Of a stretch of DNA of 64,000 bases, positions 52,617-62,409 are shown in pieces. Position 1 is the first letter of the stretch. Each line of letters starts with the position of its first letter. Under the pieces are notes generated by a model. That model was given only the letters and a program-made list of their open reading frames with translations, was not told the origin of the DNA and did no database searches. The translations under genes were made by a program, and so were the position numbers. Source of the DNA: Croceicoccus pelagius (GTDB taxonomy: Bacteria > Pseudomonadota > Alphaproteobacteria > Sphingomonadales > Sphingomonadaceae); assembly GCF_001661915.1 (NCBI RefSeq), contig NZ_LYWY01000040.1, positions 307,079 through 371,078 on the forward strand. Reading direction: 5' to 3'.

Positions 52617-53567
52617 TCAGCTCCGCGCTTCTGCGATGACACCGGCGAGCGTGCGCTCTGCCAGAGTGATCTTGTACTTGTTGTGCTCGGTCGGGCTCGC
52701 GCCCTCGAATGCCTTGGCGACGACCGCGCCCGCGCCTTGCGGCAGCAGGGCTTCGGCAGCCTCCACCCGCCACGGTTTGTGCGCTACGCCGCCGAACGCG
52801 ACGCGGCCCGAGCCGTCATCGTTGAGGATCGCGGCGACCGAGACCAGCGCGAAGGCATAGGACCGGCGATCGCGTACCTTGTGGTAGAAGTGCTGTCCGC
52901 CGACAGGGGCCGGAAGCCTGACCGAGACGATCAGTTCGCCCTTGCCGAGCGTATTGTCGAGCCACGGCTTGTCGCCCGGCAGGCGGTGGAATTCCGCCAT
53001 CGGGATCGTGCGCGTCTTGCCGTCGGGCAGAACGGTTTCGACCACCGCATCGAGCACGCGCATGGCGATCGCCATATCGCCCGGATAAGTCGCGATGCAC
53101 TTGTCCGACGTGCCCACCACGGCAAGCTGGCGCGAAAAGCCCTCTGCCGCAGCGCAGCCCGAGTTAGGGACGCGCTTGTTGCAGGGCATGTTGGGGTCGT
53201 AGAAATAGGGGCACCGCGTGCGCTGCAAAAGGTTGCCCGCCGTCGTCGCCTTGTTGCGAAGCTGGCCCGATGCGCCGGCTACGATCGCGCGGGTCAGCAC
53301 TGCGTAATCCTTGCGAACCTTCGGATGCGCGGCGAGCGCGGTGTTCGTCACCAACGCTCCGATGCGCAGGCCGCCGTCGTTCGTCTCCTCGATCTTGTCG
53401 AGGGCAAGATCCTGCACGTCGACAAGGTGCGTCGGCGCCTCGATCTCAAGCTTCATGAGGTCGAGCAGGTTGGTCCCGCCCGCGATGAACTTTGCCCCTT
53501 CGCGGCCCGCGACCGCAGCTGCCGCCTCGGCCGGGCTTTTCGCGCGTTCGTAAGTGAAAGCCTTCAT
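52617..53567 (-). CDS. paoB: FAD-binding subunit of aldehyde oxidoreductase (PaoB-like)
   Basis: 316 residues. FAD motif [20 protein letters not shown] near the N-terminus, then [41 protein letters not shown], where the PaoB-type cysteines could hold an extra [4Fe-4S] cluster as in E. coli PaoB, and the C-terminal CO-dehydrogenase flavoprotein domain. It passes electrons from the Mo centre via the 2Fe-2S subunit. It overlaps paoA by ATGA and ends 5 bases before paoC. Confidence 0.9.
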   Translation of the reverse strand: MKAFTYERAKSPAEAAAAVAGREGAKFIAGGTNLLDLMKLEIEAPTHLVDVQDLALDKIEETNDGGLRIGALVTNTALAAHPKVRKDYAVLTRAIVAGASGQLRNKATTAGNLLQRTRCPYFYDPNMPCNKRVPNSGCAAAEGFSRQLAVVGTSDKCIATYPGDMAIAMRVLDAVVETVLPDGKTRTIPMAEFHRLPGDKPWLDNTLGKGELIVSVRLPAPVGGQHFYHKVRDRRSYAFALVSVAAILNDDGSGRVAFGGVAHKPWRVEAAEALLPQGAGAVVAKAFEGASPTEHNKYKITLAERTLAGVIAEARS

Positions 53568-54196
53568 GCCTTGGCTCCCCCGACTTCGGACATTGCATCA
53601 AAGATGTTCGAGTAGGCGCCGCAGCGGCAGATGTTGCCGCTCATCCGCTCGGTCATCTCGGCGCGGGTCATTGCCATCGGCGCGGTAAGATCGCCGGTCA
53701 CGTGGCTGGGCACACCCGCCTCGATCTCTTTCAGCACGGCGACCGCGCTGCAGATCTGCCCCGGGGTGCAATAGCCGCACTGGTATCCGTCGTGCTTGAC
53801 GAAGGCTTCCTGCATCGGATGCATGTCATCCGCCGTGCCCAGCCCCTCGATCGTGGCGACTTCATCGCCCTGATGCATGACGGCGAGCGTCAGGCACGAG
53901 TTCACGCGCGTCCCGTTCACCATAACGGTGCATGCCCCGCACTGGCCGTGGTCGCAGCCCTTTTTCGTACCTGTCAGCTTCAGATGTTCGCGCAGCGTGT
54001 CGAGCAGCGTCGTGCGAGTGTCGAGTTCAAGTTCGACCTCCTTGCCGTTGACGACAAGCTTGACCGGAACCGGCGCGATCTTTGCGGCCTTGGCCGGGCC
54101 TTGCGCGGCAGCCGGTACGGTTGTGACCGCAGCCGAAGCCGCGCCCGCGACGAGAACGCCGCGGCGAGTGATGGGCGGGGTGGGAATGGATGGCAT
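53564..54196 (-). CDS. paoA: 2Fe-2S subunit of aldehyde oxidoreductase with Tat signal (PaoA-like)
   Basis: 210 residues. The N-terminal twin-arginine signal ([17 protein letters not shown], cleavage near AAA-QG) should export the assembled complex. Two clusters are visible: the plant-ferredoxin type [12 protein letters not shown]...NSC and the second CGYCTPGQ...GNICRCGAY. Only this subunit carries the signal, as in PaoABC. It leads the paoABC operon. Confidence 0.9.
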   Translation of the reverse strand: MPSIPTPPITRRGVLVAGAASAAVTTVPAAAQGPAKAAKIAPVPVKLVVNGKEVELELDTRTTLLDTLREHLKLTGTKKGCDHGQCGACTVMVNGTRVNSCLTLAVMHQGDEVATIEGLGTADDMHPMQEAFVKHDGYQCGYCTPGQICSAVAVLKEIEAGVPSHVTGDLTAPMAMTRAEMTERMSGNICRCGAYSNIFDAMSEVGGAKA

Positions 54197-54349
54197 GAGG
54201 GAACCCGTTATGGCGTGACGAAATGAGTGAGCGAGAGGAGCGCCCGCGCCGTGAGGCTAGCACCGTCAGCCAAGGTGGGAACAGAAAAGTTCTGATCACG
54301 GTCAGGCGCTTGGCTTTTGAATGGTGCAGCATGGCTGGCTCGCAAACGA

Positions 54350-54382
54350 AATCGGCCCCACCATCGCTGGCGGGGCCGAAAT
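54350..54382 (-). terminator. Probable terminator of the first TonB-dependent receptor gene
   Basis: ATTTCGGCCCCGCCA pairs with TGGTGGGGCCGAT (one G-T pair) around a 4-base loop, followed on the minus strand by TTTCGTTT. It lies about 28 bases after the receptor stop. Confidence 0.6.
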
Positions 54383-54409
54383 CTTTGTCGATTGCTTGTG
54401 ATCAGGCGA

Positions 54410-56872
54410 TCAGAAGCGCTTGGTCAGTTCGACCTTTATCGTGCGCGGCAGGGTGCCGAAGCCGAGCTGGTCGGCCTTTACGCCAGTCACGCCGCCAGCA
54501 GCGGTACCCGTCGACGGACCGTCGACGACGCCCGTGACATAGAACTGGTTGGTAAGGTTCTTGCCGATCAGGGCCAGCTGCCAGTTGCCGTCCGATGCGC
54601 CGACGCGGAGACCGGCATCGATGGTCCAGTAATCGTCCTGGACCGCGATCGGGTTGGCGAAGGCCGACGGGTTGTAGCTGTCCGAGTAACGGGCGTTGGC
54701 ATTGAAGCCCATCATCAGCGCGCTCGAGATGTCGGTCTCGTAGTTCACGCCGATCACGCCGGTCCATTCCGGAGCGACCGAGAGGCGTTCGCCCGTCAGG
54801 TTCTGGCGGATCTGTCCGTCGGCGGTGATGACGTTGCAGCCTTCAGCCTGCGTCTGGCCCGAATAGCACGGACCTTCGGGGAAGCTGTCGTATTTCGCGT
54901 CGTTGTAGTTGATCGCCGCGTTGAGGTTGAGACCCGGCACTGCGTAGGGCGCGTATTCGAGTTCGAGTTCCACGCCCTGCGTCTTCGCATCGGCGGTCAG
55001 CGTGTTGAACGCGAAGACCGGCGAGTTGAAGAAGTCGACCTGGAAGTCGTTCACCGTGTAGGTGAAGACGGTCAGGTTGGCGCGAAGCTGGTTGTCGAGC
55101 ACGGTCGACTTGATGCCGACTTCGAAGCCTTCGGCCTCTTCAGGGTTGAAGGTAAGGTCGCCGTAAGGGTCGGCCGACAGCTTCGAGTTGATGCCGCCGT
55201 TCGAGAAGCCGCCCGACTTGTAGGCCGTCTTGTAGGCGGCATAGAGCAGGATGTCCGGCGTCGGTTCGTAAGTCAGCGTGACTTCCGGCGCGAAGTCCTT
55301 GAACTTCTGGTTGGCGGTCACGATGCCCAGCGGATCGTCGGCGCTGCGATAGACGACCGAGAATGCCGGGTTCACGTATTCCTGCGCGAAGTAGCTATCC
55401 TTCGATTCGTCGGTGTAACGACCGCCCGCCGCCAGTTCGAAACCGTCCATGATCTCGAAACGGACCTGGCCGAAGATGGCGAAGGTTTCGCCCTTGGTGG
55501 TGCTGATCTTCTCGCTCGCGGCATAGACGAGGTCGGGGCGCGGCGCGGCGCTGTCGCGCACGTCGCTATAGAAGCCCCACTGGCCGAAATCGCGATCGGT
55601 CTTCTGGTACAGACCGCCGATCATGAAGTTGAACGGACCGTCGAATAGCGAAGTCAGGCGCAGTTCCTGCGAAAAGGCTTCCCAGGTCGAATTCTCGGTC
55701 GCGAAGATCATGCCGCCCGGCACTGCGTCCGTGGTCTGGAAGTTACAGGCGCACAGCCACGAGTTGTTGTTGCGCTGCCAGTTGGTGACCGACGCGATCG
55801 ACATGTTGTCCATGTCGTACTCGAGCTCGTTGTTGATGCCCCAGCTGCGGTAGCGGTTGTACGGCGTGCCGTCGTCGCTGCCGTAAGGGACGGTGCGCGA
55901 AATTTCTGCCGGCAGGCCGTTCTGGTGCGTGATGAAGTCCTTCTCGCACGGATAGACGGTAAGCTGACTGAAACCGGTGCCGTTGCCGCAGGAATAGGCG
56001 ACGTAGTTCCAGCTGTTGTTCAGCGTGTCGTTCTGGTTACGCGTGACCTTCAGCGTGTTGGTGAGATTGTCGGTCGGCTCCCACTTCAGCGTGCCGCGGG
56101 CCAGGAATTCCTCCTGCTGCGGCATCGGGCTTTCGATGGGCAGCGCCACGTAGGTTTCCGGATCGCCGAAGCCCTGTGCAACGTCGACCGTGGTATAGTT
56201 CATCGGGGTCGAGACGTTGCGGTAGTAGCCGCCGTCCATGTCCGAATAGCGTGCGGCAAGACGAATGCCGAGCGTGTCGCTGAGCGGGCCCGAGATGATG
56301 CCTTCGAGCTGGTACTGATTGGCCTTGAATTCGTAACCGGCCTTGATCGAACCGGTCCATTCGTAGGTCGGATCATTGGTGGTCAGCGAGATCACGCCGG
56401 CGGTCGCGTTCTTGCCGAAGAACAGGGCCTGCGGGCCCTTCAGCACTTCGACGCGGGCAAGATCGAAGAAGCCTTCTTCGATGACGCGGCCCTGGCCGTA
56501 ATATGCGCCGTCGACGACGATGGCGACCGACTGTTCGATGCCGATCGAGGTCGATGACGAACCGATGCCGCGCAGGGTGATCTGGGCCGACGAGCCGTTC
56601 GAGGCGCGGCCGACGTTGAGGTTCGGCGTTGCAGCAGCGATCTTTTCGATGCTGGTGATGTCGCGGTTCTGGATCATCTCTTCCGACATCGCGGTGACGG
56701 CGACGGGAACGTCCTGAACGCTTTCCTCGCGCTTACGAGCGGTAACGACGATTTCGTTGAGGCCGCCGGTCTTCGCGGTTTCGGTCTGCGCATCCTGAGC
56801 GTAGGCGACCTGCGACGTCAGTGCCAGCGAAGCACCTCCGAGAAGATAGACGGATTTCGAGCGTAAAGACAT
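54410..56872 (-). CDS. TonB-dependent outer membrane receptor
   Basis: 820 residues from the ATG at 56872 (AAAGGGAGAG upstream). A signal peptide (to about VAYAQ) is followed by the TonB-box region GLNEIVVTARKREESVQDVPVAV, the plug domain (TPNLNVGRASNGSSAQITLRGIGSS...VLKGPQALFFGKNATAGVISLTTNDP) and a 22-strand barrel ending with the terminal Phe of VELTKRF. It imports a large or scarce substrate; sphingomonads have many such OAR-type receptors and the ligand cannot be read. It is the gene just before paoABC on the same strand, but 213 bases away with a terminator between. Confidence 0.92.
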   Translation of the reverse strand: MSLRSKSVYLLGGASLALTSQVAYAQDAQTETAKTGGLNEIVVTARKREESVQDVPVAVTAMSEEMIQNRDITSIEKIAAATPNLNVGRASNGSSAQITLRGIGSSSTSIGIEQSVAIVVDGAYYGQGRVIEEGFFDLARVEVLKGPQALFFGKNATAGVISLTTNDPTYEWTGSIKAGYEFKANQYQLEGIISGPLSDTLGIRLAARYSDMDGGYYRNVSTPMNYTTVDVAQGFGDPETYVALPIESPMPQQEEFLARGTLKWEPTDNLTNTLKVTRNQNDTLNNSWNYVAYSCGNGTGFSQLTVYPCEKDFITHQNGLPAEISRTVPYGSDDGTPYNRYRSWGINNELEYDMDNMSIASVTNWQRNNNSWLCACNFQTTDAVPGGMIFATENSTWEAFSQELRLTSLFDGPFNFMIGGLYQKTDRDFGQWGFYSDVRDSAAPRPDLVYAASEKISTTKGETFAIFGQVRFEIMDGFELAAGGRYTDESKDSYFAQEYVNPAFSVVYRSADDPLGIVTANQKFKDFAPEVTLTYEPTPDILLYAAYKTAYKSGGFSNGGINSKLSADPYGDLTFNPEEAEGFEVGIKSTVLDNQLRANLTVFTYTVNDFQVDFFNSPVFAFNTLTADAKTQGVELELEYAPYAVPGLNLNAAINYNDAKYDSFPEGPCYSGQTQAEGCNVITADGQIRQNLTGERLSVAPEWTGVIGVNYETDISSALMMGFNANARYSDSYNPSAFANPIAVQDDYWTIDAGLRVGASDGNWQLALIGKNLTNQFYVTGVVDGPSTGTAAGGVTGVKADQLGFGTLPRTIKVELTKRF

Positions 56873-57025
56873 GACGATCTCTCCCTTTAAAACCAATAGC
56901 CGGCGCCTCTTCACGGGCACGACTGTTCCGGACGGCTATTAGGTTGAGGATGTTTTACGAGCGCCTGTCGGATTACATAGCTATCGGTTTTGTCAGGTTC
57001 CTGCGGTCCACTGCAATAATCGTTA

Positions 57026-57427
57026 TTACAGTGGCATTCCTGCAACATGAAGCGCAGCGTTGAAGTCGTCGATGGCAGCGGAACAAACCTCTGCTACGTG
57101 CTCCTGCCCGAAGATGCATTGCAGGGTTACGGCCCTTGAGCATCGTTCCTGCAGCAAGGAGAGGATCAGCGCCTCCCCTTCCGCGATCAGGGGGCAGCCT
57201 TCCATCGCGAAGCCGAAACGCAGCCTTGCGCGCACGTTCAACACCGTGAGAATGCGGTGAAAAGCGCCGACCCCGGCCATCAGGCCGCGGTCCAGAAAGT
57301 CGCTTGCCACCGCATCGGCCGGGCACTTGCGCTTGCTAACTGCGCCGACCCACTTGCGGGTGGCGGCGACAATAAACGCTTCGGCAGGGGCAAGGTCGGC
57401 AGTTCGGTGGTCGAGATAACGGTACAA
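57026..57427 (-). CDS. Hypothetical protein between two TonB-dependent receptor genes
   Basis: 133 residues with no signal peptide or membrane helix. It begins MYRYLDHRTADLAPAEAFIVAATRKWVGAVSKRKCPADAVASDFLDRGL, reads as a mostly helical soluble protein with several Cys, and matches no family I recognise. Its codon use is like that of its neighbours and no other frame is open across it, which supports it being real. It may be a regulator or accessory of the receptor genes on either side, by position only. Confidence 0.6.
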   Translation of the reverse strand: MYRYLDHRTADLAPAEAFIVAATRKWVGAVSKRKCPADAVASDFLDRGLMAGVGAFHRILTVLNVRARLRFGFAMEGCPLIAEGEALILSLLQERCSRAVTLQCIFGQEHVAEVCSAAIDDFNAALHVAGMPL

Positions 57428-57535
57428 GGGCGACTCCTGTCGAGGGACTTGGGCGGACCCTACCCATAGCGGCGCCCTTGTTGCAACCGATTATCATTAG
57501 CGATCTTGCTGCATGTCGCAGAGGTTTGAATCAGA

Positions 57536-57567
57536 ACGGCCCGCCCGGCGTAAACCGGACGGGCCGT
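57536..57567. terminator. Hairpin downstream of the second TonB-dependent receptor gene
   Basis: ACGGCCCG-CCGG pairs with CCGG-CGGGCCGT with one mismatch and a 6-base loop. It is followed by TTCTGATTC on the minus strand, so termination is plausible but the T run is poor. Confidence 0.5.
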
Positions 57568-57613
57568 CCCTGTGCGATCGTGCCAGCGCAGGTGGGACCG
57601 CTCCGGCTTTCGA

Positions 57614-60064
57614 TCAGAACTTCAGCGTCGAGCGGATGCCGATCGTGCGCGGTGCGGCCACGAATGTGCCGTAACGACGTACGTAGTGCGGATCACCGTT
57701 CTCGTCATAGACGACCTGGTTGTATTCGGGCGACGAACGCACGCCGGTTTCCGCATACTTGTCGAACAGGTTGTCGACGTAGAGCTGCGTCGAGAAACCT
57801 TTGTAGTCGAGCGTCAGCGCCGCGCCGTGCATGGCAAAACCCTTCAATGTCGTGCCCTGACGGCCGCCCGCGCGGGTCAGGATGTTCGACTGTGCGGTCA
57901 TCTTGTAGGTGAAGCCGATGTCGGTATCGGGCCCGACCGGCTGCTTGTAGCTGACGAAGATGTTGCCCTTGTGCTTCGGGCTGCCCGGCAGACGATCGCC
58001 GTCGAGGCCGTCTTCATAAAGCGTGCCGAAGCCCGGCCCTTCGGTATAGGCGATCAGATCGGGGCTGAGCGCGGTGAGCTTCGCATCGGTGTAGGAGTAG
58101 TTGCCGCTGACCGTCAGTTCCGGCGTCACGCGTAAACTGGCCGACAGTTCGACACCCTTCGATTCCGCGCCCCCGCCATTGATCGTGATCGGCAATCCGC
58201 CCGCAAGCGTGGTGGAAGAAAGCTGCGGATCCGACCAGTCGATGTAGTAAACGGCACCGTTCAGCGTCAGGCGGCGGTTGAAGAGCTGCGTCTTGAAGCC
58301 AAGTTCGTAGTTCGTCGTTTCGTCCGGGCCGTACGCGAATTCGTTCGGCAGGGCGCACAGCGTCTGGTTGTCCGGATCGTTCGGGTCGAACCCATCGGGG
58401 CAGGCCGCGATGCCGTTGCCGCTACCGATCCGGAAGCCCTTGCTGACGGTCGCATAGACCAGCGCGTCGGGGTTGAACTCGTACGATGTGTTCACCTTCC
58501 AGAGGAAGCCGTCCTTCTTCTGGTTCGATTCCTCAAACTCCAGCTGGATGTCGTTTGCCGGATCGCGCCCGTCGAAGGCGATGGAGAAGAGCGGAAGATC
58601 GAAGGCCGAAGCGACCTTGTAGTCGTACTTGTAATAACGGCCACCCAGAGTGACCTGCCATTCCGGCGTTATCTCGTAACCGACCTCGCCATAGACCGCG
58701 TATTCCTTCAGCTTTTCGCGAACGGCTTGCACGTATTCGATATTCGCCGGGTAGTCGGTGCCGTAATATTGGTCGAGGTAGGGCGTGAACTCGAGGCTCA
58801 GGCTTTCGGCATCGCGCTGGTTGTAGAACCCGCCGACGATCCAGCTGAGCGGACCTGCGCTGGTGCTGACGAGACGCAGTTCCTGCGTCCAGGTTTCTTC
58901 CTCGCCCGTTTCCTGCGTGCGCGAGGTAAACGTGGGGAACGCTTCGTAGCTGTATTCGAGCGTGATCAGCAGGTCCGTCTGGTCGCGGTTGCCGTCGTCG
59001 GAATACTTGGAATAACCGGTCGCGCTGGTCAGTTCGGCAAAGCCGAGATCGAGCGCGGCTTCGAGCGCGAAGAGTTCGTTGCGGATCTTGTTGGGTTCAA
59101 GCACGCGCAGCGCGTTTTCATAGTCGCCCACTGTAACCGGAAAATCGACGAAATCACCGTTCGAATCCAGCAGCGGCTGATCGTTCAGGCTGTTGTGCGT
59201 AAGCTGGCGTCCGCCGACCTTAAGGTCCTGAAGGTAGTAGGTGAGGTTGATGTCCAGCGCATCGACCGGCTGCCAGCGCAGCGCGGCGCGGGCCGAGATG
59301 ATTTCTGCCCAATTGGTGTCCTTCACGCGCTTCACGGCGTCGGGATTGCCGAAATCGTCGGGATTAACGGCGCCCGCCTCGGTCACGACGAAGGGCTGGT
59401 CGATGAAGCCCTGGTCGTTCAGCAGGTCGATCGAGCCACGGAAAGCCAGCGTGTCGCCCAGCGGGACGTTGACGGTCATGCCGGTGTCGGTGCTGATCCC
59501 GCCGCCGCGCTTATAGTCATAGAAATCGGTGCGGACCTCGCCGCTGATCTCGTCGAATTGCGGACGGTTCGGGATGTAACGTACTGCGCCGCCCAGCGTG
59601 CCTGCACCATAGAGCGTGCCCTGCGGGCCGATCAGGAACTCGACACGTTCCATGTCGATCGGGCGAAGATTCACGTAAAGCGGGATTTCACCGACGTAGA
59701 TGGCAACGGTGCCGCCGCCCGAATTGTCGCCGTCCTGCGCGGTCAGGGGGTCGGCGTTAAGACCGCGAAACACGATCGTGTTGCCCTGTCGCGGGCCGGC
59801 ATCGACGATGTAGACGCCCGGAACGGTCGCCGCGATGCTTTCGAGATCAAGGGTGCGCTGTTCTTCAAGGGCATCGGCCGTCACGGCCGCGATGTTGAAG
59901 GGGACGTCCTGCACCGTGTCGGCGCGGCGAGTCGCGGTGACGATGATCTCGTTGCCGCTGGCCTGGGCGGTCTCTGCCTGCGCATGCGCGACGGCGGGGA
60001 CCATGGCAGGGGAGAGGACGGAGCCGATGAAAAGAGACATGCGGAAAGTATGTGCAGATTGCAT
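57614..60064 (-). CDS. TonB-dependent outer membrane receptor
   Basis: 816 residues from the ATG at 60064; upstream in-frame codons overlap the divergent gene region and are not needed. A signal peptide ends near AVAHAQ, the TonB-box region is GNEIIVTATRRADTVQDVPFNI, and the plug has TVPGVYIVDAGPRQGNTIVFRGLNADPLT...IGPQGTLYGAGTLGGAVRYIPNRP. The barrel ends in TIGIRSTLKF with C-terminal Phe. The ligand is unknown. It is divergent from a TPR-sulfotransferase, with a shared 123-base promoter region. Confidence 0.92.
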   Translation of the reverse strand: MQSAHTFRMSLFIGSVLSPAMVPAVAHAQAETAQASGNEIIVTATRRADTVQDVPFNIAAVTADALEEQRTLDLESIAATVPGVYIVDAGPRQGNTIVFRGLNADPLTAQDGDNSGGGTVAIYVGEIPLYVNLRPIDMERVEFLIGPQGTLYGAGTLGGAVRYIPNRPQFDEISGEVRTDFYDYKRGGGISTDTGMTVNVPLGDTLAFRGSIDLLNDQGFIDQPFVVTEAGAVNPDDFGNPDAVKRVKDTNWAEIISARAALRWQPVDALDINLTYYLQDLKVGGRQLTHNSLNDQPLLDSNGDFVDFPVTVGDYENALRVLEPNKIRNELFALEAALDLGFAELTSATGYSKYSDDGNRDQTDLLITLEYSYEAFPTFTSRTQETGEEETWTQELRLVSTSAGPLSWIVGGFYNQRDAESLSLEFTPYLDQYYGTDYPANIEYVQAVREKLKEYAVYGEVGYEITPEWQVTLGGRYYKYDYKVASAFDLPLFSIAFDGRDPANDIQLEFEESNQKKDGFLWKVNTSYEFNPDALVYATVSKGFRIGSGNGIAACPDGFDPNDPDNQTLCALPNEFAYGPDETTNYELGFKTQLFNRRLTLNGAVYYIDWSDPQLSSTTLAGGLPITINGGGAESKGVELSASLRVTPELTVSGNYSYTDAKLTALSPDLIAYTEGPGFGTLYEDGLDGDRLPGSPKHKGNIFVSYKQPVGPDTDIGFTYKMTAQSNILTRAGGRQGTTLKGFAMHGAALTLDYKGFSTQLYVDNLFDKYAETGVRSSPEYNQVVYDENGDPHYVRRYGTFVAAPRTIGIRSTLKF

Positions 60065-60187
60065 CTGTCTTGGTCCTTGTCTTGATAGCAGCGACCAGTC
60101 CCCACATCCGCCGCAAGCTACACCAATTTTGGTGCGGCGCAGCATGACTCGCTTTGTGCAATCCGATAACCCTTGTAACCAATCGTC

Positions 60188-61756
60188 ATGACAGAAACGT
60201 CGATCCCCGTTGCAGTTTTGCAACTTTTCGCCGGAAGAGAGCGCGAAGCTTTCGCATCCGCACAGGCGTATCTGCGCGAAAAGGGCGCGGATGCGGCATC
60301 AGTTTTGGTGCTCGCCGCAATTGCGCTGGAACACGGCAACGACGCCAAGGCGGAGGAACTGGCGGACCTTGCGGAGAAGATCGGCGGCGCGGAAGGCTGG
60401 CGGCACATTTTGCTGGGACGCCTGGCCCTGAAACGCAGCGATACCGCCGCCGCCCGCGACGCGGCCCGCGCTGCTGCGGCGGTTGGCGTGGATTGGCCCG
60501 AACTGGCAGGCGATCTGGGCGTCCTGTTCTCCCGCACTGGCCTGCATACAGCGGCACTCCCCTTTCTGGCCCGCGCGATGGAAGCCGAGCGGTTCGATCC
60601 ACAGGCCGCCTACAATTACGGCATCGCGCTGCAGTTTACCGGCGACCTGCCGAAAGCACGCGCTGTGCTTGAGGATCTCGTCACGCGCGAGCCGGCCCAC
60701 GCACAGGCGTGGCTCGCCCTCGTCCCGCTGGCAAAGGACCGGCATGGCGAGTTCCTGCCTGATCTCGAGCAGAAGTTCGCGGCGACCGAAAACGCCGAGG
60801 ATCGCCTGATAATCGGCCATGCGATCGCGCGGGTGCTGGAGGACAAAGGCGATTGGGACGCCTCACTCGGCTGGCTCGACCGCGCAAAGGAACCACTGGC
60901 CAAGACCACCGGCCACGACCGCGCACAAACCGAACGCCTCTTCGCCGCAGCGGCGGCCAGTGCGGGAGCGCCGATACCATTCCTGTCCGGCGACCCTTCG
61001 CCCCTGTTCATCGTCGGTATGCCGCGCAGCGGAACGACGCTCGCCGAACGCATCCTTTCCGCGCACCCTGACGTTACGTCGGCGGGCGAGCTTTCGGACT
61101 TTGCGGTCCTGATTAAGCGACTGGTGAAAACGCCTGGCGGACACGTCCTCGACGCACCGACGATCGAGGCGGCAGGAAGTGCGGATCTGTCTGCCATCGA
61201 GGCTGCTTATATCGACCGCGTTCGCACTATCGTCGGTGACAGCCCGCGCTTCATCGACAAGATGCCGTTCAATTTCTTTTTCGCGCCCCTTGTCTTGCAG
61301 GCTCTGCCTGGCGCGCGGGTCGTTTGTTTGCGCCGCTCGCCGCATGATACGGTCTTTAGCAACTACCGGCAACTTTTCGCCACGGCCTTTACTTACTATT
61401 CCTATGCCTACGACTTCGAAGACACGGCCCATTTCGTTGCGCTGTTTGAAAAACTGATCGACCACTTTGAACAGGCCCTGCCCAAAGAACGCTTCCTGTC
61501 GGTTTCCTATGAAGACATCGTCGCGGATTTCGACACGCAGGCGCGCCGCCTGGTCGCTTTCGCCGGGCTGGAATGGAACGACGCCTGCACCGCTTTCCAC
61601 GAAAATTCGGCCCCTGTCGCCACGGCCAGTTCGCTGCAGGTCCGTAAGCCAATCTATGCAGACGCGGTAGCGCGTTGGAAACGATACCCCGAAGGTTCGC
61701 GTCGTGTGCAAGAGGCACTTGCCCGCTTCGGAATCGCGCATTTCAAAAAGATTTGA
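60188..61756 (+). CDS. TPR-repeat sulfotransferase family protein
   Basis: 522 residues. The N-terminal 240 residues are TPR-like helical repeats (AAYNYGIALQFTGDLPKARAVLEDLVTREPAHAQAWLAL). The C-terminal half is a PAPS-type sulfotransferase domain: 5'-phosphosulfate loop FIVGMPRSGTTLAERIL with PRSGTT at 279-284, FIDKMPFNFFF, VVCLRRSPHDTVFSNYRQLF (3'-phosphate site) and VSYEDIVADFDTQARRL. Such fused proteins are common beside TonB-dependent receptors in sphingomonads; the acceptor substrate is unknown. Confidence 0.88.
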   Translation: MTETSIPVAVLQLFAGREREAFASAQAYLREKGADAASVLVLAAIALEHGNDAKAEELADLAEKIGGAEGWRHILLGRLALKRSDTAAARDAARAAAAVGVDWPELAGDLGVLFSRTGLHTAALPFLARAMEAERFDPQAAYNYGIALQFTGDLPKARAVLEDLVTREPAHAQAWLALVPLAKDRHGEFLPDLEQKFAATENAEDRLIIGHAIARVLEDKGDWDASLGWLDRAKEPLAKTTGHDRAQTERLFAAAAASAGAPIPFLSGDPSPLFIVGMPRSGTTLAERILSAHPDVTSAGELSDFAVLIKRLVKTPGGHVLDAPTIEAAGSADLSAIEAAYIDRVRTIVGDSPRFIDKMPFNFFFAPLVLQALPGARVVCLRRSPHDTVFSNYRQLFATAFTYYSYAYDFEDTAHFVALFEKLIDHFEQALPKERFLSVSYEDIVADFDTQARRLVAFAGLEWNDACTAFHENSAPVATASSLQVRKPIYADAVARWKRYPEGSRRVQEALARFGIAHFKKI

Positions 61757-62201
61757 ACTAATCTGTGCCGCCTCGGATGGTTTGGCCCGGCATAGCGCAT
61801 GACCTGGCCCATCCTGCGGGACACGGCCGATGCAATCGAATGCGGAAATCTAAGGTCAAGCGCTGGGTGCAATGCGGCAACAGCATGAATCTTCAGGCAA
61901 ATTACGCTCACAAATACAAAGTACAGATCTGATGCCTATGACCTTATAGAGTTACTATGCCATCCTGTAGACTGGTGCCGACTCCATTGCCAGAAAGACA
62001 ACCTCGACATTCGACTTGTCTTTGTCAGAAAATTGTAAAGTCTAGATTCTGCTTTGGGCCAATAGGGACTCATGTTAGCAATTTGTTAACTGGTCGCATA
62101 GCGCGAGTCGCTGCTTGCCGATGCTGCCGGATATTACCAACGACTAAGCCGTAGCTTCCGCTGCGGCACCTGGCCGGACGCACACGTGGGGAGTGCAAGC
62201 G
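61757..62201. other. AT-richer intergenic region without a recognisable gene
   Basis: About 445 bases, clearly lower in GC than the rest of the window. I see no reading frame with coding character, no tRNA, and no strong hairpin. It probably holds the promoters of the small gene at 62202 and of the large repeat protein. Its composition could also reflect a junction with transferred DNA. Confidence 0.5.
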
Positions 62202-62333
62202 ATGGCGCAAGTCAACAAGGACATCTTCGGTTTGCCCGAAGTATTAGTGCCTGCCTGCTCAAGGGCGGATACTTTTCAATGCATGGTGCCGACATCCCCC
62301 GACAGCCACTTTGCGCTGCTGTTTCGACACTGA
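62202..62333 (+). CDS. Possible 43-residue small protein
   Basis: The frame starts MAQVNKDIFGLPEVLVPAC and ends ALLFRH. GGGGAG precedes the ATG by 10-15 bases, and an intrinsic terminator begins 12 bases after the stop, which together make a complete small gene. It has two Cys, no signal peptide and no family I recognise. It could instead be the leader part of a longer regulatory RNA. Coding status is uncertain. Confidence 0.45.
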   Translation: MAQVNKDIFGLPEVLVPACSRADTFQCMVPTSPDSHFALLFRH

Positions 62334-62345
62334 ACAACCTTCGCC

Positions 62346-62384
62346 AGGCGTCGCGGTCATCACCGTCGACGCCTTTTTTGTTTT
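62346..62384 (+). terminator. Intrinsic terminator before the repeat-protein gene
   Basis: AGGCGTCG pairs with CGACGCCT, continued by CGGT/ACCG with one bulged T and a CATC loop, and is followed by TTTTTGTTTT. It ends a transcript coming from upstream, only 26 bases before the next start codon, and could also act as an attenuator for that gene. Confidence 0.88.
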
Positions 62385-62409
62385 GGTGCTTGATTGTGGG
62401 GATTGAGCG

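Noticed and set aside
54278..54302. GGAAC-N16-CGGT on the plus strand
   Set aside because: The -10 deviates and no plus-strand gene lies downstream; paoA and the receptor gene are both on the minus strand.
60065..60223. Upstream extension of the second TonB receptor (53 codons before the chosen ATG)
   Set aside because: It crosses the start of the divergent sulfotransferase gene and would put non-signal-like, Cys-rich sequence before a good signal peptide.
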